In this document: piece by piece, positions 26,357 through 35,527 of the stretch
How positions within the stretch are numbered: the first letter of the stretch is position 1
Layout: each line of letters starts with the position of its first letter
DNA from: Paenibacillus koleovorans NBRC 103111
GTDB taxonomy: Bacteria > Bacillota > Bacilli > Paenibacillales > NBRC-103111
Assembly: GCF_004000845.1 (NCBI RefSeq)
Contig: NZ_BIMA01000011.1
Coordinates: 1 to 64,000 of the forward strand
DNA: 64,000 bases
Reading direction: 5' to 3'
Notes under the pieces: generated by a model
The model's database searches: none
Seen by the model: only the letters and a program-made list of their open reading frames with translations
What the model was told of the DNA's origin: nothing
Translations under genes and position numbers: made by a program

Positions 26357-28062
26357 GCAAACCTAAACCTAATGTGGTGTTCGTCATCACGGACGATCAA
26401 GGCTACGGGGACCTCGGCTGCGCAGGCAATCCGATCATCCGGACGCCGCATATCGACCGGCTTCACGCAGAGAGCGTGCGGTTCACCGACTTCCATGTCG
26501 GTCCGACATGCGCCCCGACCCGCGCCGGGTTGATGACCGGCCATTACCACAACAGCACGGGCGTCTGGCACACGATCGGCGGCCGCTCGCTGCTGCGTAA
26601 GGATGAGATCAGCTTGGCCGATGTGTTCAGCGCGAACGGATATCGGACCGGCATCTTCGGCAAATGGCATCTCGGCGACAACTATCCGTACCGGCCTCAC
26701 GACCGGGGCTTTCAAGAGGCGGTCGTCCATGGAGGCGGCGGCATCGGCAACACCCCGGATTATTGGGGGAATGACTATTTCGACGATACGTATTTCGATC
26801 GCGGGTCGCCTCGCCGTTTCGAGGGCTATTGCACCGACGTCTGGTTCCGGTTGGGGCTGGACTTTATCGAGCGCCATCGCGACGAACCGTTCTTCTGTTA
26901 CATCCCGACGAATGCGCCGCATTCGCCTTTCCAGGTTGAGGAGCGGTATGTCGAGCCGTATCGGGGGCAAGTACCGGAGAACCGGGCGCGCTTCTATGGC
27001 ATGATCACGAACATCGACGAGAATGTCGGGGGGCTGCGCCGCAGGCTGGAGGAGCTGGGGCTGGCGGACAATACGATCTTCGTGTTCATGACAGACAACG
27101 GCACGGCGACCGGCTGTGAGGTGGATGAAGAGAAATTCGTGATGAACGGCTACAACTTCGGGATGCGGGGCAAAAAGAACACACCCTATGAAGGCGGACA
27201 CCGGGTGCCATTCTTCCTTCATTGGCCGGCCGGCGGCTATTCGGTCGGCAAGGATGTAAGCGAGCTGACGGCGAACGTCGATTTCTTGCCGACGCTTGCC
27301 GAGCTGTGCGGGCTGGAGTTGCCTGCGGCGCTCCAGCCCGACGGGGTATGTGTGGTGCCGCTGATGCTTTCGGGGGAGCCGAAGTGGGAGGAACGAGCCG
27401 TCGTCACCGACTCGCAGCGCATCCCGCAGCCGATCAAATGGCGGATGAGTGCGGTCATGCGAGGCAAGTGGCGGCTCATCAACGGCAAGGAGCTGTACCG
27501 GGTCGATGCCGATCCGGAGCAGCGGGACGATCTGGCGGCGATTTACCCGCAGATGGTCGAGCTGCTGCGCAGCGATTATGACATGTGGTGGGACAAAGTG
27601 TCGGCCAAGTTCGACGAGGACATCCCGATCCACATCGGCAGCCCGCGGGAGCCGGTCACGCTGTTGTCGCCGCACGACTGGCGGGGCGATGTCGGCGAGT
27701 GCGCCTGGCACCAGACGCATATACGCGGCGCGAAAGTATGCAACAGCTATCTGGAGCTGTTCGTGGAGCAGTCCGGACGGTACGCGTTCGAGCTGCGCCG
27801 CTGGCCGCGGGAGGAGGACCGCGCTTTTGCGGAAGGCATTCCCGGCGAGCTCGGTCCCTACAGCGGCGGCGTGGCCGTACCGGTGACGAAGGCGGCGATC
27901 CGGATTCGCTCGGAGTATGCGGAAGCGCACATAGCTGGGGATGAAAGGCAGATCACCTTCGAGCTGGAGCTCGAGGAAGGTCCGGCGCATCTGCAAACAT
28001 ACATGGAAGCAGGGGACGGTACGGTCCGAGGGGTGTATTATGTGTACGTGAGGAAATTGTAA
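26353..28062 (+). CDS. Arylsulfatase-type sulfatase with extra C-terminal domain
   Basis: A 569-residue S1 enzyme with the classical N-terminus NVVFVITDDQGYGDLGC (metal ligands DD), the maturation motif CAPTR with Cys53, the block FGKWHLGDN and MTDNGT near residue 253. No signal peptide is visible. After the usual sulfatase ending (YRVDADPEQRDDLA, about residue 395) some 150 further residues form a beta-rich domain ending in VYYVYVRKL, not part of the catalytic core. It overlaps the preceding sulfatase gene by four bases. The two enzymes belong to different S1 branches and so probably remove sulfate from different positions. Confidence 0.9.
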   Translation: MSKPKPNVVFVITDDQGYGDLGCAGNPIIRTPHIDRLHAESVRFTDFHVGPTCAPTRAGLMTGHYHNSTGVWHTIGGRSLLRKDEISLADVFSANGYRTGIFGKWHLGDNYPYRPHDRGFQEAVVHGGGGIGNTPDYWGNDYFDDTYFDRGSPRRFEGYCTDVWFRLGLDFIERHRDEPFFCYIPTNAPHSPFQVEERYVEPYRGQVPENRARFYGMITNIDENVGGLRRRLEELGLADNTIFVFMTDNGTATGCEVDEEKFVMNGYNFGMRGKKNTPYEGGHRVPFFLHWPAGGYSVGKDVSELTANVDFLPTLAELCGLELPAALQPDGVCVVPLMLSGEPKWEERAVVTDSQRIPQPIKWRMSAVMRGKWRLINGKELYRVDADPEQRDDLAAIYPQMVELLRSDYDMWWDKVSAKFDEDIPIHIGSPREPVTLLSPHDWRGDVGECAWHQTHIRGAKVCNSYLELFVEQSGRYAFELRRWPREEDRAFAEGIPGELGPYSGGVAVPVTKAAIRIRSEYAEAHIAGDERQITFELELEEGPAHLQTYMEAGDGTVRGVYYVYVRKL

Positions 28063-28076
28063 AGGGCGTTCCCCGG

Positions 28077-28106
28077 TTCGAGATCGACCTCCCGCTATGC
28101 TATAAT
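28077..28106 (+). promoter_or_regulatory. Promoter of the aldo/keto reductase gene
   Basis: A perfect -10 TATAAT (28101-28106) lies 18 bp after a weak TTCGAG (28077-28082), 31 bp before the start codon. Confidence 0.6.
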
Positions 28107-28137
28107 GGACGAGACTACAAGGCGGGAGGGAAATCTA

Positions 28138-28965
28138 ATGACCACGAACAACTCGGCGGTGCTTCACAACGGCGTGACAATGCCATGGCTCGGACTAGGG
28201 GTATGGAAAATGACGGATGAGCAGCAGCTGATCCGAGCCGTCCATGCGGCGGTCGAAGCCGGTTACCGCAGCATAGATACGGCGGCAGCTTATCGCAACG
28301 AAGAGGCGGTCGGCGAGGCGATCCGCACTTGCGGCATTGCGCGGGAGGAGCTGTTCATCACCTCCAAAGTGTGGAACGGCGACCAAGGCTACGACTCGAC
28401 GCTGCAGGCGTTCGACGCGAGCATGGACAAGCTCGGAATCGATGTGATGGATCTGTACCTCATCCACTGGCCGGTGAAAGGCAAGTACAAGGACACTTGG
28501 AGGGCGATCGAGAAGCTGTACGCCGACGGCCGCATTCGGGCGATCGGGGTCAGCAACTTCCATGTGCATCACTTCGAGGACTTGCTCACCGAAGCGACAA
28601 TCGTGCCGATGGTCGACCAAGTCGAGCTGCATCCGCGGTTGTCTCAAGAGCCGCTTCGCGAGTATTGCCGCGCGAACAACATCCAGATCGAAGCGTGGAG
28701 CCCGCTCATGCAAGGCCGCGAGCTGCTCGAGCTGCCGCTGCTGGCCGAGATCGGCGCCCGCTACGGCAAGTCGGCTGCGCAAGTCATCCTGCGCTGGGAC
28801 ATCCAGAGCGGCATCGTCACGATTCCGAAGTCGGTGACCCCGGAGCGTATCCGCGAGAACGCCGCGATTTTCGATTTTGAGCTAAGTACGGAAGACATGG
28901 CCGCGATCAACGCGCTTAACGAAAACCGTCGCATCGGCTCGGATCCGGACAATTTCAATTTCTAA
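28138..28965 (+). CDS. Aldo/keto reductase (YvgN-like)
   Basis: A 275-residue NADPH-dependent oxidoreductase of the AKR5 type. Catalytic residues are Asp47 and Tyr52 in SIDTAAAY, Lys77 in TSKVW and His110 in LIHWP; the cofactor-phosphate site IPKSVTPERIREN is near residue 233. It reduces aldehydes such as methylglyoxal and some sugars in the cytoplasm. ATG 28138 has GGGAGGG upstream. It has its own promoter and a strong terminator, so it is a separate unit inside the glycan region. A role in reducing sugar aldehydes released there is possible but unproven. Confidence 0.9.
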   Translation: MTTNNSAVLHNGVTMPWLGLGVWKMTDEQQLIRAVHAAVEAGYRSIDTAAAYRNEEAVGEAIRTCGIAREELFITSKVWNGDQGYDSTLQAFDASMDKLGIDVMDLYLIHWPVKGKYKDTWRAIEKLYADGRIRAIGVSNFHVHHFEDLLTEATIVPMVDQVELHPRLSQEPLREYCRANNIQIEAWSPLMQGRELLELPLLAEIGARYGKSAAQVILRWDIQSGIVTIPKSVTPERIRENAAIFDFELSTEDMAAINALNENRRIGSDPDNFNF

Positions 28966-28985
28966 GCTGCTTGGATGCATACGAT

Positions 28986-29018
28986 AGCCCCTCGCCGGTG
29001 AACGGTGAGGGGCTTTTT
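28986..29018 (+). terminator. Terminator after the aldo/keto reductase
   Basis: AGCCCCTCGCCG (28986-28997) pairs with CGGTGAGGGGCT (29003-29014), one G-U pair, followed by TTTT. Confidence 0.9.
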
Positions 29019-29186
29019 GTCTTGTTTGCGGCGTAGCCGATCCGGTGGAAGTGTCGATGGCTTATTCGATGTCCGCGCAAATGCGCAGGTTGGATTTCCT
29101 TGACAAGCTGAGCATAGGGCGAGCAAAATCAAATTGTATTGGGTTTAGTAAGGAGAGCTTGTCCAACCTGCATTTGGGAGGATTAC

Positions 29187-30848
29187 ATGGAAAAGAGTAC
29201 TGTAGAAGGCTTAAGAATCACAAGCACAGCGCCGGCATCGATGGCGGTTGTCGTGCAGCCGGGACAATGGCGGCGCGCAGACGGCACCACAATGGCGATC
29301 GAGGAGCCTGTCCGGCTCCCGATTCGTTCCGCCGGTCAGCGCTTGCTGCATCGACAGGCGTACAAGATCAAAGGGCAAGCGGAACGCTCTCCTGCCGGCT
29401 GGAACGGGGAAAATATTCGCGGCAGTGGGGGTGACCCTTATCAGCGCATGGTCCCAGGTACGCTTAGCGTGTACAATGCGGACCGCACCGTGCTGTACAC
29501 GGCCGACAGGGATTATGTGCACGACTATTACTGGGGCACGATCAAACGGCATCCGCAGGGACGAATCGAGAACGGCGACAAGCTGTCGCTCGATTATGCG
29601 GTGTGGCTGTGCCGCTATGATGCGGTCGTACTGACCGATGAGGGGCGGTTGGTTGTGGTAGAAGGCAACGAGGAGGCGCCCGAGTCGCGAGAGCTGATGC
29701 TGCCGGAGCCGCCTCTAGTAAGGGATGGTCTCGTCCTGGCGCATGTGTTCGTTGCATGGGGAACCGACGCGATTTATGACGGCGGGAGTCGTGTGAGAGG
29801 AAACTCGTCAGTCGGGGACTCCGTTGCGGAGGAGATGCCCCGGCTGACGGGACGTTACGAGGATACCGAATGCAGAACATACTGCGTCGAGGTAGTGGAA
29901 GGGAATCCGCAAGCAACTTTCGTACGAATAGGGGCAACCGGTGAAGATTACGGCCTTGGAGTTTCCTTGCAGGCGGATACGATGAGATGGTCGGAACCGT
30001 TCGCTTGGGAGACGGGCTCTCCTCTCCCGTTATGGTTGAATTCGGCCTATGGCCACCATATAGATTGGGGCCTCGCGCTGGATTGGGCTCTAATGGAGCG
30101 TGCATCGCTGCCTGTTGGTCGCCGTTTCGAAGTGGAAGCCGTACCGGAGCTGATTTTCGATCTCCGCTTCTTGGAGAAGAGGGAGCCGGTCGAATCGATC
30201 CCGGTCGAGCGCGGGGAAGGGCTCGGGAGCGTCATCGACAAGTTTCGGGCGGGTAGCGAACCGTTGCGCATCGCTTTCTTCGGCGAGAGCACGACGCGCT
30301 CCGGCCATTGGCCGTATCAGGTGATTCGCGGGTTGAAGCAGCTGTACCCGGCCACGCGGATTTTCAGCTCGAATGTAGCTGTGGGAGGCGAGTCTTCCAC
30401 CAGGGGACGTTTTCGCATGGACGAGGAAGTGCTTCCATTAAACCCGGATTTGACCTTTGTCGAATATATGATCAACGATTCCTGCACCGGCGACTTGACG
30501 GCTATACGGGAATCCATGAGCGAGATTGTGGAACGACTGCAGGCCGGCGGTTCCCATGTCGTGATTCTTTCGCATAACGGCATGAACCCGCTTTTCTGGG
30601 AAAAAGGAAACTCCGGCAACTACATGCGGTTCCATCGCTTGTACCGTGAATTAGCGGAGCAATACCGGTGCTCCTTCATTGGCGGATACGCTTATTTTCA
30701 TAGGCTTCACGAGTACGGCAAACATTACCTCACCGAACTGAAGGGGAATATGGTGAACCACCCGTATGGGAATGTGGATGCGGAGTGGGGACCGTTCGAC
30801 GAGGCGACGAGCTCCGCGATCATGAGGTTGTTCGGAGAGTCCGATTGA
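29187..30848 (+). CDS. SGNH hydrolase with large N-terminal domain
   Basis: A 553-residue cytosolic protein. The C-terminal third has the SGNH pattern in altered form: FFGESTTRSG near residue 356 (Ser nucleophile, with Glu in place of Asp in GDS), GGESS as the oxyanion block, YMINDSC in place of GxND and VNHPYGN near 525 with the catalytic His. Residues 1-340 are beta-rich and not recognised; such arrangements occur in esterases acting on glycans. ATG 29187 has GGGAGG upstream. It follows the reductase terminator and precedes hydrolase remnants that may once have been its operon partner. The substrate is unknown. Confidence 0.75.
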   Translation: MEKSTVEGLRITSTAPASMAVVVQPGQWRRADGTTMAIEEPVRLPIRSAGQRLLHRQAYKIKGQAERSPAGWNGENIRGSGGDPYQRMVPGTLSVYNADRTVLYTADRDYVHDYYWGTIKRHPQGRIENGDKLSLDYAVWLCRYDAVVLTDEGRLVVVEGNEEAPESRELMLPEPPLVRDGLVLAHVFVAWGTDAIYDGGSRVRGNSSVGDSVAEEMPRLTGRYEDTECRTYCVEVVEGNPQATFVRIGATGEDYGLGVSLQADTMRWSEPFAWETGSPLPLWLNSAYGHHIDWGLALDWALMERASLPVGRRFEVEAVPELIFDLRFLEKREPVESIPVERGEGLGSVIDKFRAGSEPLRIAFFGESTTRSGHWPYQVIRGLKQLYPATRIFSSNVAVGGESSTRGRFRMDEEVLPLNPDLTFVEYMINDSCTGDLTAIRESMSEIVERLQAGGSHVVILSHNGMNPLFWEKGNSGNYMRFHRLYRELAEQYRCSFIGGYAYFHRLHEYGKHYLTELKGNMVNHPYGNVDAEWGPFDEATSSAIMRLFGESD

Positions 30849-31495
30849 AGAGGAGGAGCGGAAGCATTGTTACTTGCTTACTCGACCTGAGGTCGATCCC
30901 GCTAGGATCGGCGTAACCGGCAACTCGGGCGGGGGCACGCAGACCGCCATGGTGATGATCTGCGATCCGAGAGTGGCGACAGCCGCTCCAGCCACCTTCA
31001 TTATGAACCGGCGTATTTACTTGTGGTCGGGCCAGCCCCAGGCAGGGCGGGAGCGGTGCGAGACGAATCCGCGAATCACGCCGCAGGGGATTTGGAACGG
31101 CTTGAGCGTCGACAGTCTGATCTGGTGGAGCCAGCCCGGGATTGTGGGACACGGGTTGCTGTTCCGGCAGTGCCGGGCGACGGCAGAGAACCAGCCGTTG
31201 ATTCTTGCCGTATGGGATGGCGGCACTCGCTGCCTCCGGCCGCATGCCGACTGGATCTCGCGAGCTTGCGCCAAAGGCAGAGCGGTGCTGGTGCTTGACG
31301 TCACGGGTGCCGGAGCGCTAACGCCGAACGCGATCAACGGCTTCGATCTGCGCGGTCCATTCGGATGGCTAGATTCGAGGAGGAGAGCGACCGTATGCCG
31401 CAGGTAGCGGAATGGGTCCGCAGCCGCTACTACGACAACTACGATTTTACAGGTCTGATTTTGCCGGGAATTCTGAAGGTTTTGAATTCGGAAGA
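30849..31495 (+). pseudogene. Remnants of an alpha/beta hydrolase (acetylxylan-esterase-like)
   Basis: Pieces of an alpha/beta hydrolase lie just after the SGNH gene. At about 30887 EVDPARIGVTGNSGGG carries the nucleophile elbow GNSGG, followed by CDPRVATAAPATFIMNRR. The frame then runs into a different segment (LAVWDGGTRCLRPHADWI, GRAVLVLDVTGAGALTP) that is usually separated from the elbow by other sequence. There is no proper start: the first part lacks the fold's N-terminal half. After 31395 a further fragment, VAEWVRSRYYDNYDF, is in another frame. Missing ends, a probable internal deletion and a frame change show a dead gene. Confidence 0.7.
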
Positions 31496-31531
31496 GGTCT
31501 GATTGACGAACGGAATCGGGTACGGCTGGCA

Positions 31532-31561
31532 TTGACTTCCTTTCCATGCATTCGCTATGAT
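31532..31561 (+). promoter_or_regulatory. Promoter of the RND transporter gene
   Basis: TTGACT (31532-31537) and TATGAT (31556-31561) are 18 bp apart, 29 bp before the start codon. Confidence 0.75.
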
Positions 31562-31589
31562 TTGGACAGAAGCGGAAGGAGGACGGTTT

Positions 31590-34500
31590 ATGTTTTTAAC
31601 TCGATTCAGTCTTAGAAATCCGATTGCCATCTTGATCCTGGTCATCCTGGTGGCGGTCGGCGGGGCCTATTCGGCTACCCAATTCAAACAGGAATCGATG
31701 CCGGACATCGCCATTCCGTATTTATTCGTCACCGCGCTGTACCCGGGCGCCACGCCGCAAGAGGTGCAGAACGAAGTGGCGCTGCCGCTCGAGCAAGCCT
31801 TGAAGCAGGTGGAAGGAGTGCAGGTGCTCGAATCGACATCAGCCAGCAACGTCGTCACGATCAACATGCAATTCTCCTTCAGCGCCGATCTGGACGAGAA
31901 GGCGGAGCGCATCGAGGAAGTGTTGAACGGAATCCGGTTGCCGCAGGGCGTAGAGAAGCCGGTACTGAACAAAATCACGCTGGCCAGCGGTCCGATGATG
32001 TACACGGCGGTGACGGCGAAGCCCGGAACCTCGGTGCAGGAGCTGCAGCAGCTCGTTCAGGGCAGCATTCTGCCGTCGCTTCAAGGTATCGATGGGATCG
32101 GCAAGGTGCAGACCGCCGGGCTGGCTTCGGAAAATTTGTACATTCGGCTCAAGGCCGGGGCGATGGCGGAAAAAGGCGTCTCGTACATGCAGATCAGCCA
32201 AGTGCTGCAAGCGGTCAACGTAACGTTGCCTGTTGGCTCCGCGACGATCGGCAAAGTGGAACAAAATGTGCTGATTACCGGCCGGGTTCATACGATCGAG
32301 GAGCTGAGGCAGCTCGCCGTCTCGGCGAATCCGCCCGTCCTGCTGCAGGATGTAGCCGAGATCACGCGCGGTTCATCCGTACCGGAGACGATCTCACGGG
32401 TGCAGGGCGAGCCTAGTGTGGCGATCAATATTATCAAGAACAGCGACGCCAACTCGGTCGATGTGTCGGATCAGGTGATGGAGAAGCTGGAAGCGGCCGT
32501 TAAGGGGAATGAAAAGGTGTCTCTTGACGTTGTCTACGACTCCGCCGACGACATCAAACGGTCCGTGAACAGCATGGCGCGGGAAGGGCTGCTGGGCGCT
32601 TTGTTCGCTTCCATCCTGATCTTGCTGTTCCTGCGGAACTTGCGGGCGACGCTCATCGCGATCGTCTCGATTCCGCTCTCCATCGCTATGGCGATGGCGC
32701 TGCTGCATACGTTCAGCGACGTGACGCTGAATATTATGACGCTCGGCGGCATGGCGGTCGCCGTCGGCCGCGTCGTTGACGACAGCATCGTCGTCATCGA
32801 GAATATCGTGCGGCGCATCCAGACAGCCAAACCGACGAAGGAGCTCATGCTGGACGCTACCCGCGAGGTGGCCGGAGCGATTACATCCTCGACATTGACG
32901 ACGATCGCCGTGTTCGCGCCGCTCGGTTTGGTGAGCGGGCTGATCGGCAAAGTATTCGCGCCTTTCGCGCTCACGGTTGTCTTCTCGCTGCTCGCCTCGC
33001 TGCTCGTCGCCGTGACGGTCGTGCCGCTGATGGCGCTCGGGCTGATGCGCTACAGCCGGCGCGGCGTAGGAGGAGCAGGAGCGGAGCATACGGAAGACGG
33101 GGACACTGCGCTGAGCCGCGGGTATAAGAAGCTGCTGCGCTGGTCGCTCAACCACAAGATCGTCGTCGTACTGCTGTCGCTCGTCGTGTTGGCGGCCTCC
33201 TTTATTCTCGCGCCGATGGCAGGCATGACTTTTATTCCGGAGCAGAAAGAGAAGTTCGTCATGATGACGCTCACGATGCCGAAGGGCACGGGGGTAAACA
33301 CGGTTGACGAGCGGGTGCAGGCGATGGACCGGCGTCTCCGCGAGCTGGGGCATGTGAAGCTGTCGCAGGTCACCTCCGGCAGTCCGAAGGGCGAGTTCGA
33401 TCCGATGACGTATACGGCGGGGGCGTCCAATAAGGCGACTTGGATCGTCAGCTTGGACGAGGAAGCGGATGTGACGGCGTTCATCAAGGACCGCAAGCGA
33501 GAGCTCGATCCGAAGATCGAAGGGGCTACTCTCGACATCCAGGAGCTCACAGGCGGGCCTGGCGGGCAAGGCGTGTACATCATCGTGACGGGACCGACGC
33601 CGGAGGCGATCCGGCAAGCGACGCTCCGCATCACGGAGGTCGTGCAAAGCATCGAAGGGACCGACGGCGTACGCAATACGCTGCTCGACGATCTGAAGAG
33701 CGTGGAGCTGAAGGTTCGTCCCGCCGATGCGCTGAAATACGGATTGACGACCGCTCAAGCCTGGAGCTTGCTGCGGCCGCTGCTGAACGAAGAGAAGGTC
33801 GGCAAGCTGGGCGACGGCAAGCGGACGAGCGACATTTACTTGACGGTCGAGGGCGTGTCGCGGAATTCGCTCGAAGATATCGCGGCTCTTCCGCTGTTGT
33901 CACCTGCTGGGTTGACCTTTACGGTGCGCGATATCGCCGACGTCCGAGAAGTGAAGCAGTTGAGCGCTTTGCAGCTGCGCAACGGCGCAGACTTCGCCGC
34001 AGTGCTCGGCAACATCATCGATAAGGATGCAGGCAAAGTAAACTCGGCGCTTGAGGCGAGGCTGGACGCGCTTGAGCTTCCGGCCGGTACGGATTACCTG
34101 ATCGAAGGGGCGAACAAACAGATCGAGGACATGCTGAACGACATGTTCATGGCGATGGCCGTGGCTGTAGGCATGGTGTACATCGTTATGGTCGTCGCCT
34201 TCGGCGGAGGCAAGGCGCCGTTCGCGATCCTGTTCTCGCTGCCGTTCGCCGTGACCGGCGCCTTGGCGGGGACACTCATCGCAGGCGAGCCGATCTCGAT
34301 CGCGAGTTTGATCGGCATCCTGATGCTAATCGGCATCGTCGTGACGAATGCGATCGTCCTCGTCGACCGCGTGCAGACGAATGTGCGCCAAGGGCAGCGC
34401 ATTCGCGACGCGCTGCTCGAGGCGGGCGGGACGCGGCTGCGGCCGATTCTAATGACCGCGATCGCCACGATCTGCGCCTTGCTGCCGCTGGCGCTGGAGC

Positions 34501-34679
34501 TCGGAGAAGGCGGTGCGCTCATCTCGAAGGGGCTGGCCGTCGTCGTCATCGGCGGGCTCGTCACTTCGACACTGTTGACGCTTTTGATCGTGCCGATTAT
34601 GTACGAGGCGCTGCACTACAAGCAAGTGCGGAGGGAAAGGCGCGGCGGCCGTCGGTTGTTCAAGGTCGAGGAAGAGTAG
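31590..34679 (+). CDS. Efflux RND transporter permease (AcrB/SwrC type)
   Basis: A 1029-residue proton-driven exporter of the HAE-1/AcrB family, as B. subtilis SwrC (YerP), which exports surfactin-like lipopeptides. It has twelve expected helices in two halves. The first starts with LRNPIAILILVILVAVGGAYSA, shortened here in core to NPIAILILV. The proton-relay block GRVVDDSIVVIENIVRR is in helix 4 near residue 395, and two large extracytoplasmic domains are present. ATG 31590 with AAGGAGG is preferred over the frame opening at 31557, which overlaps the -10 box. No membrane-fusion partner is nearby, as is usual in Gram-positives. It appears unrelated to the glycan genes. Confidence 0.92.
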   Translation: MFLTRFSLRNPIAILILVILVAVGGAYSATQFKQESMPDIAIPYLFVTALYPGATPQEVQNEVALPLEQALKQVEGVQVLESTSASNVVTINMQFSFSADLDEKAERIEEVLNGIRLPQGVEKPVLNKITLASGPMMYTAVTAKPGTSVQELQQLVQGSILPSLQGIDGIGKVQTAGLASENLYIRLKAGAMAEKGVSYMQISQVLQAVNVTLPVGSATIGKVEQNVLITGRVHTIEELRQLAVSANPPVLLQDVAEITRGSSVPETISRVQGEPSVAINIIKNSDANSVDVSDQVMEKLEAAVKGNEKVSLDVVYDSADDIKRSVNSMAREGLLGALFASILILLFLRNLRATLIAIVSIPLSIAMAMALLHTFSDVTLNIMTLGGMAVAVGRVVDDSIVVIENIVRRIQTAKPTKELMLDATREVAGAITSSTLTTIAVFAPLGLVSGLIGKVFAPFALTVVFSLLASLLVAVTVVPLMALGLMRYSRRGVGGAGAEHTEDGDTALSRGYKKLLRWSLNHKIVVVLLSLVVLAASFILAPMAGMTFIPEQKEKFVMMTLTMPKGTGVNTVDERVQAMDRRLRELGHVKLSQVTSGSPKGEFDPMTYTAGASNKATWIVSLDEEADVTAFIKDRKRELDPKIEGATLDIQELTGGPGGQGVYIIVTGPTPEAIRQATLRITEVVQSIEGTDGVRNTLLDDLKSVELKVRPADALKYGLTTAQAWSLLRPLLNEEKVGKLGDGKRTSDIYLTVEGVSRNSLEDIAALPLLSPAGLTFTVRDIADVREVKQLSALQLRNGADFAAVLGNIIDKDAGKVNSALEARLDALELPAGTDYLIEGANKQIEDMLNDMFMAMAVAVGMVYIVMVVAFGGGKAPFAILFSLPFAVTGALAGTLIAGEPISIASLIGILMLIGIVVTNAIVLVDRVQTNVRQGQRIRDALLEAGGTRLRPILMTAIATICALLPLALELGEGGALISKGLAVVVIGGLVTSTLLTLLIVPIMYEALHYKQVRRERRGGRRLFKVEEE

Positions 34680-34721
34680 GCTAGGCGACAGCTGAAGTTA
34701 GAGCTGAAGTTAGAGCTGGAG

Positions 34722-35420
34722 CTAGGGTTGCCGGGCGAGCCAGTACTCCATGACGGCATCCACATGGATCTGCATCGTGTCGAAGGACGGGATGGAGAGG
34801 GAGTCCTCTTGGACGATAAGCGGGAACTCGGTACAGCCTAAGATGATGCCCTCAATCCCGTGCTTCTCTTGAAGCTGGGCGATAATCGTATACACCCGGG
34901 AGATCGTCTCCTCCTTGAACTGCTCCAGCGCGAGCTCCTTGTCGATGGCATGCTGCAGGAACAGTCGGTCCTCGTAGGGAGGGATGAACACTTCCATACC
35001 GGCTTCGCGAAGCGGGGTATGATAAAACCCATGCTCCATCGTGAAAATGGTGCCTAGCAGCCCGACCCGACCCAGGTTCACTTGCCGGACGGCTTCGCAG
35101 GTCGCTCGGGCGATGCTGATCAGCGGCAGGGACGCTTTGCGCTGGATGGCGTCGAAATGCATGTGAGGCGTATTGGAAGCCAGGATGGCGAAGTCGCAGC
35201 CCGCGGCGGCCAGGTTGGTTATGGAAGCGCACAAGTAGTCGATCACGTCGTTCGCGTCCCCCGCTCTGGTAAGCGCCTGGACTTTGGATAGATCGATCAT
35301 ATCAAGCGTCATCTCAGGGATGCTGCCGGTGATTCCTCTGTCGTATAGAGCTCGCACAAGCAAGCGGTAATACTCAATATTCGAAGCGAGCGTGAAGCCG
35401 ACGATTCCGAGTTTTTTCAT
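34722..35420 (-). CDS. Aspartate/glutamate racemase family protein
   Basis: A 232-residue cytosolic protein of the Asp/Glu racemase (RacX/YgeA) family with the N-terminal KKLGIVGFTLASNIEYY and the C-terminal GIILGCTEFPLIV. In standard members two cysteines act as the acid/base pair. Here the second is present (Cys196 in GCTE) but the first is replaced by Ser82 in LASNTPH. E. coli YgeA, which has Thr at this place, works mainly in one direction from the L-amino acid, so a similar bias is possible. The gene stands alone between the RND pump and the MMPL terminator. Confidence 0.88.
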   Translation of the reverse strand: MKKLGIVGFTLASNIEYYRLLVRALYDRGITGSIPEMTLDMIDLSKVQALTRAGDANDVIDYLCASITNLAAAGCDFAILASNTPHMHFDAIQRKASLPLISIARATCEAVRQVNLGRVGLLGTIFTMEHGFYHTPLREAGMEVFIPPYEDRLFLQHAIDKELALEQFKEETISRVYTIIAQLQEKHGIEGIILGCTEFPLIVQEDSLSIPSFDTMQIHVDAVMEYWLARQP

Positions 35421-35472
35421 TGCGTTGGATGCCTCCCTAACTTAATCTGACTTCATTGTATCGCATCATTGG

Positions 35473-35518
35473 AAAAAAAGACCACCCGCCGTGCCATTAA
35501 GGTACCTCGAGTGGTCTT
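35473..35518 (-). terminator. Terminator of the MMPL transporter gene
   Basis: On the minus strand AAGACCAC (35518-35511) and GTGGTCTT (35485-35478) form an 8-bp stem, followed by a run of T residues (complement of A at 35473-35479). The loop of about 25 bases contains a further small GGTACC pairing. Confidence 0.75.
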
Positions 35519-35527
35519 AATTTTATG

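Noticed and set aside
26239-27996. 585-codon minus-strand open frame opposite a sulfatase
   Set aside because: It is a GC-driven shadow; the plus strand has clear sulfatase motifs. Similar shadows at 17912-19672, 22556-24406, 32394-33758 and 36176-37372 were set aside for the same reason.
29100-29128. Promoter before the second SGNH gene
   Set aside because: TTGACA is present at 29100-29105 but no acceptable -10 lies 16-18 bp after it.
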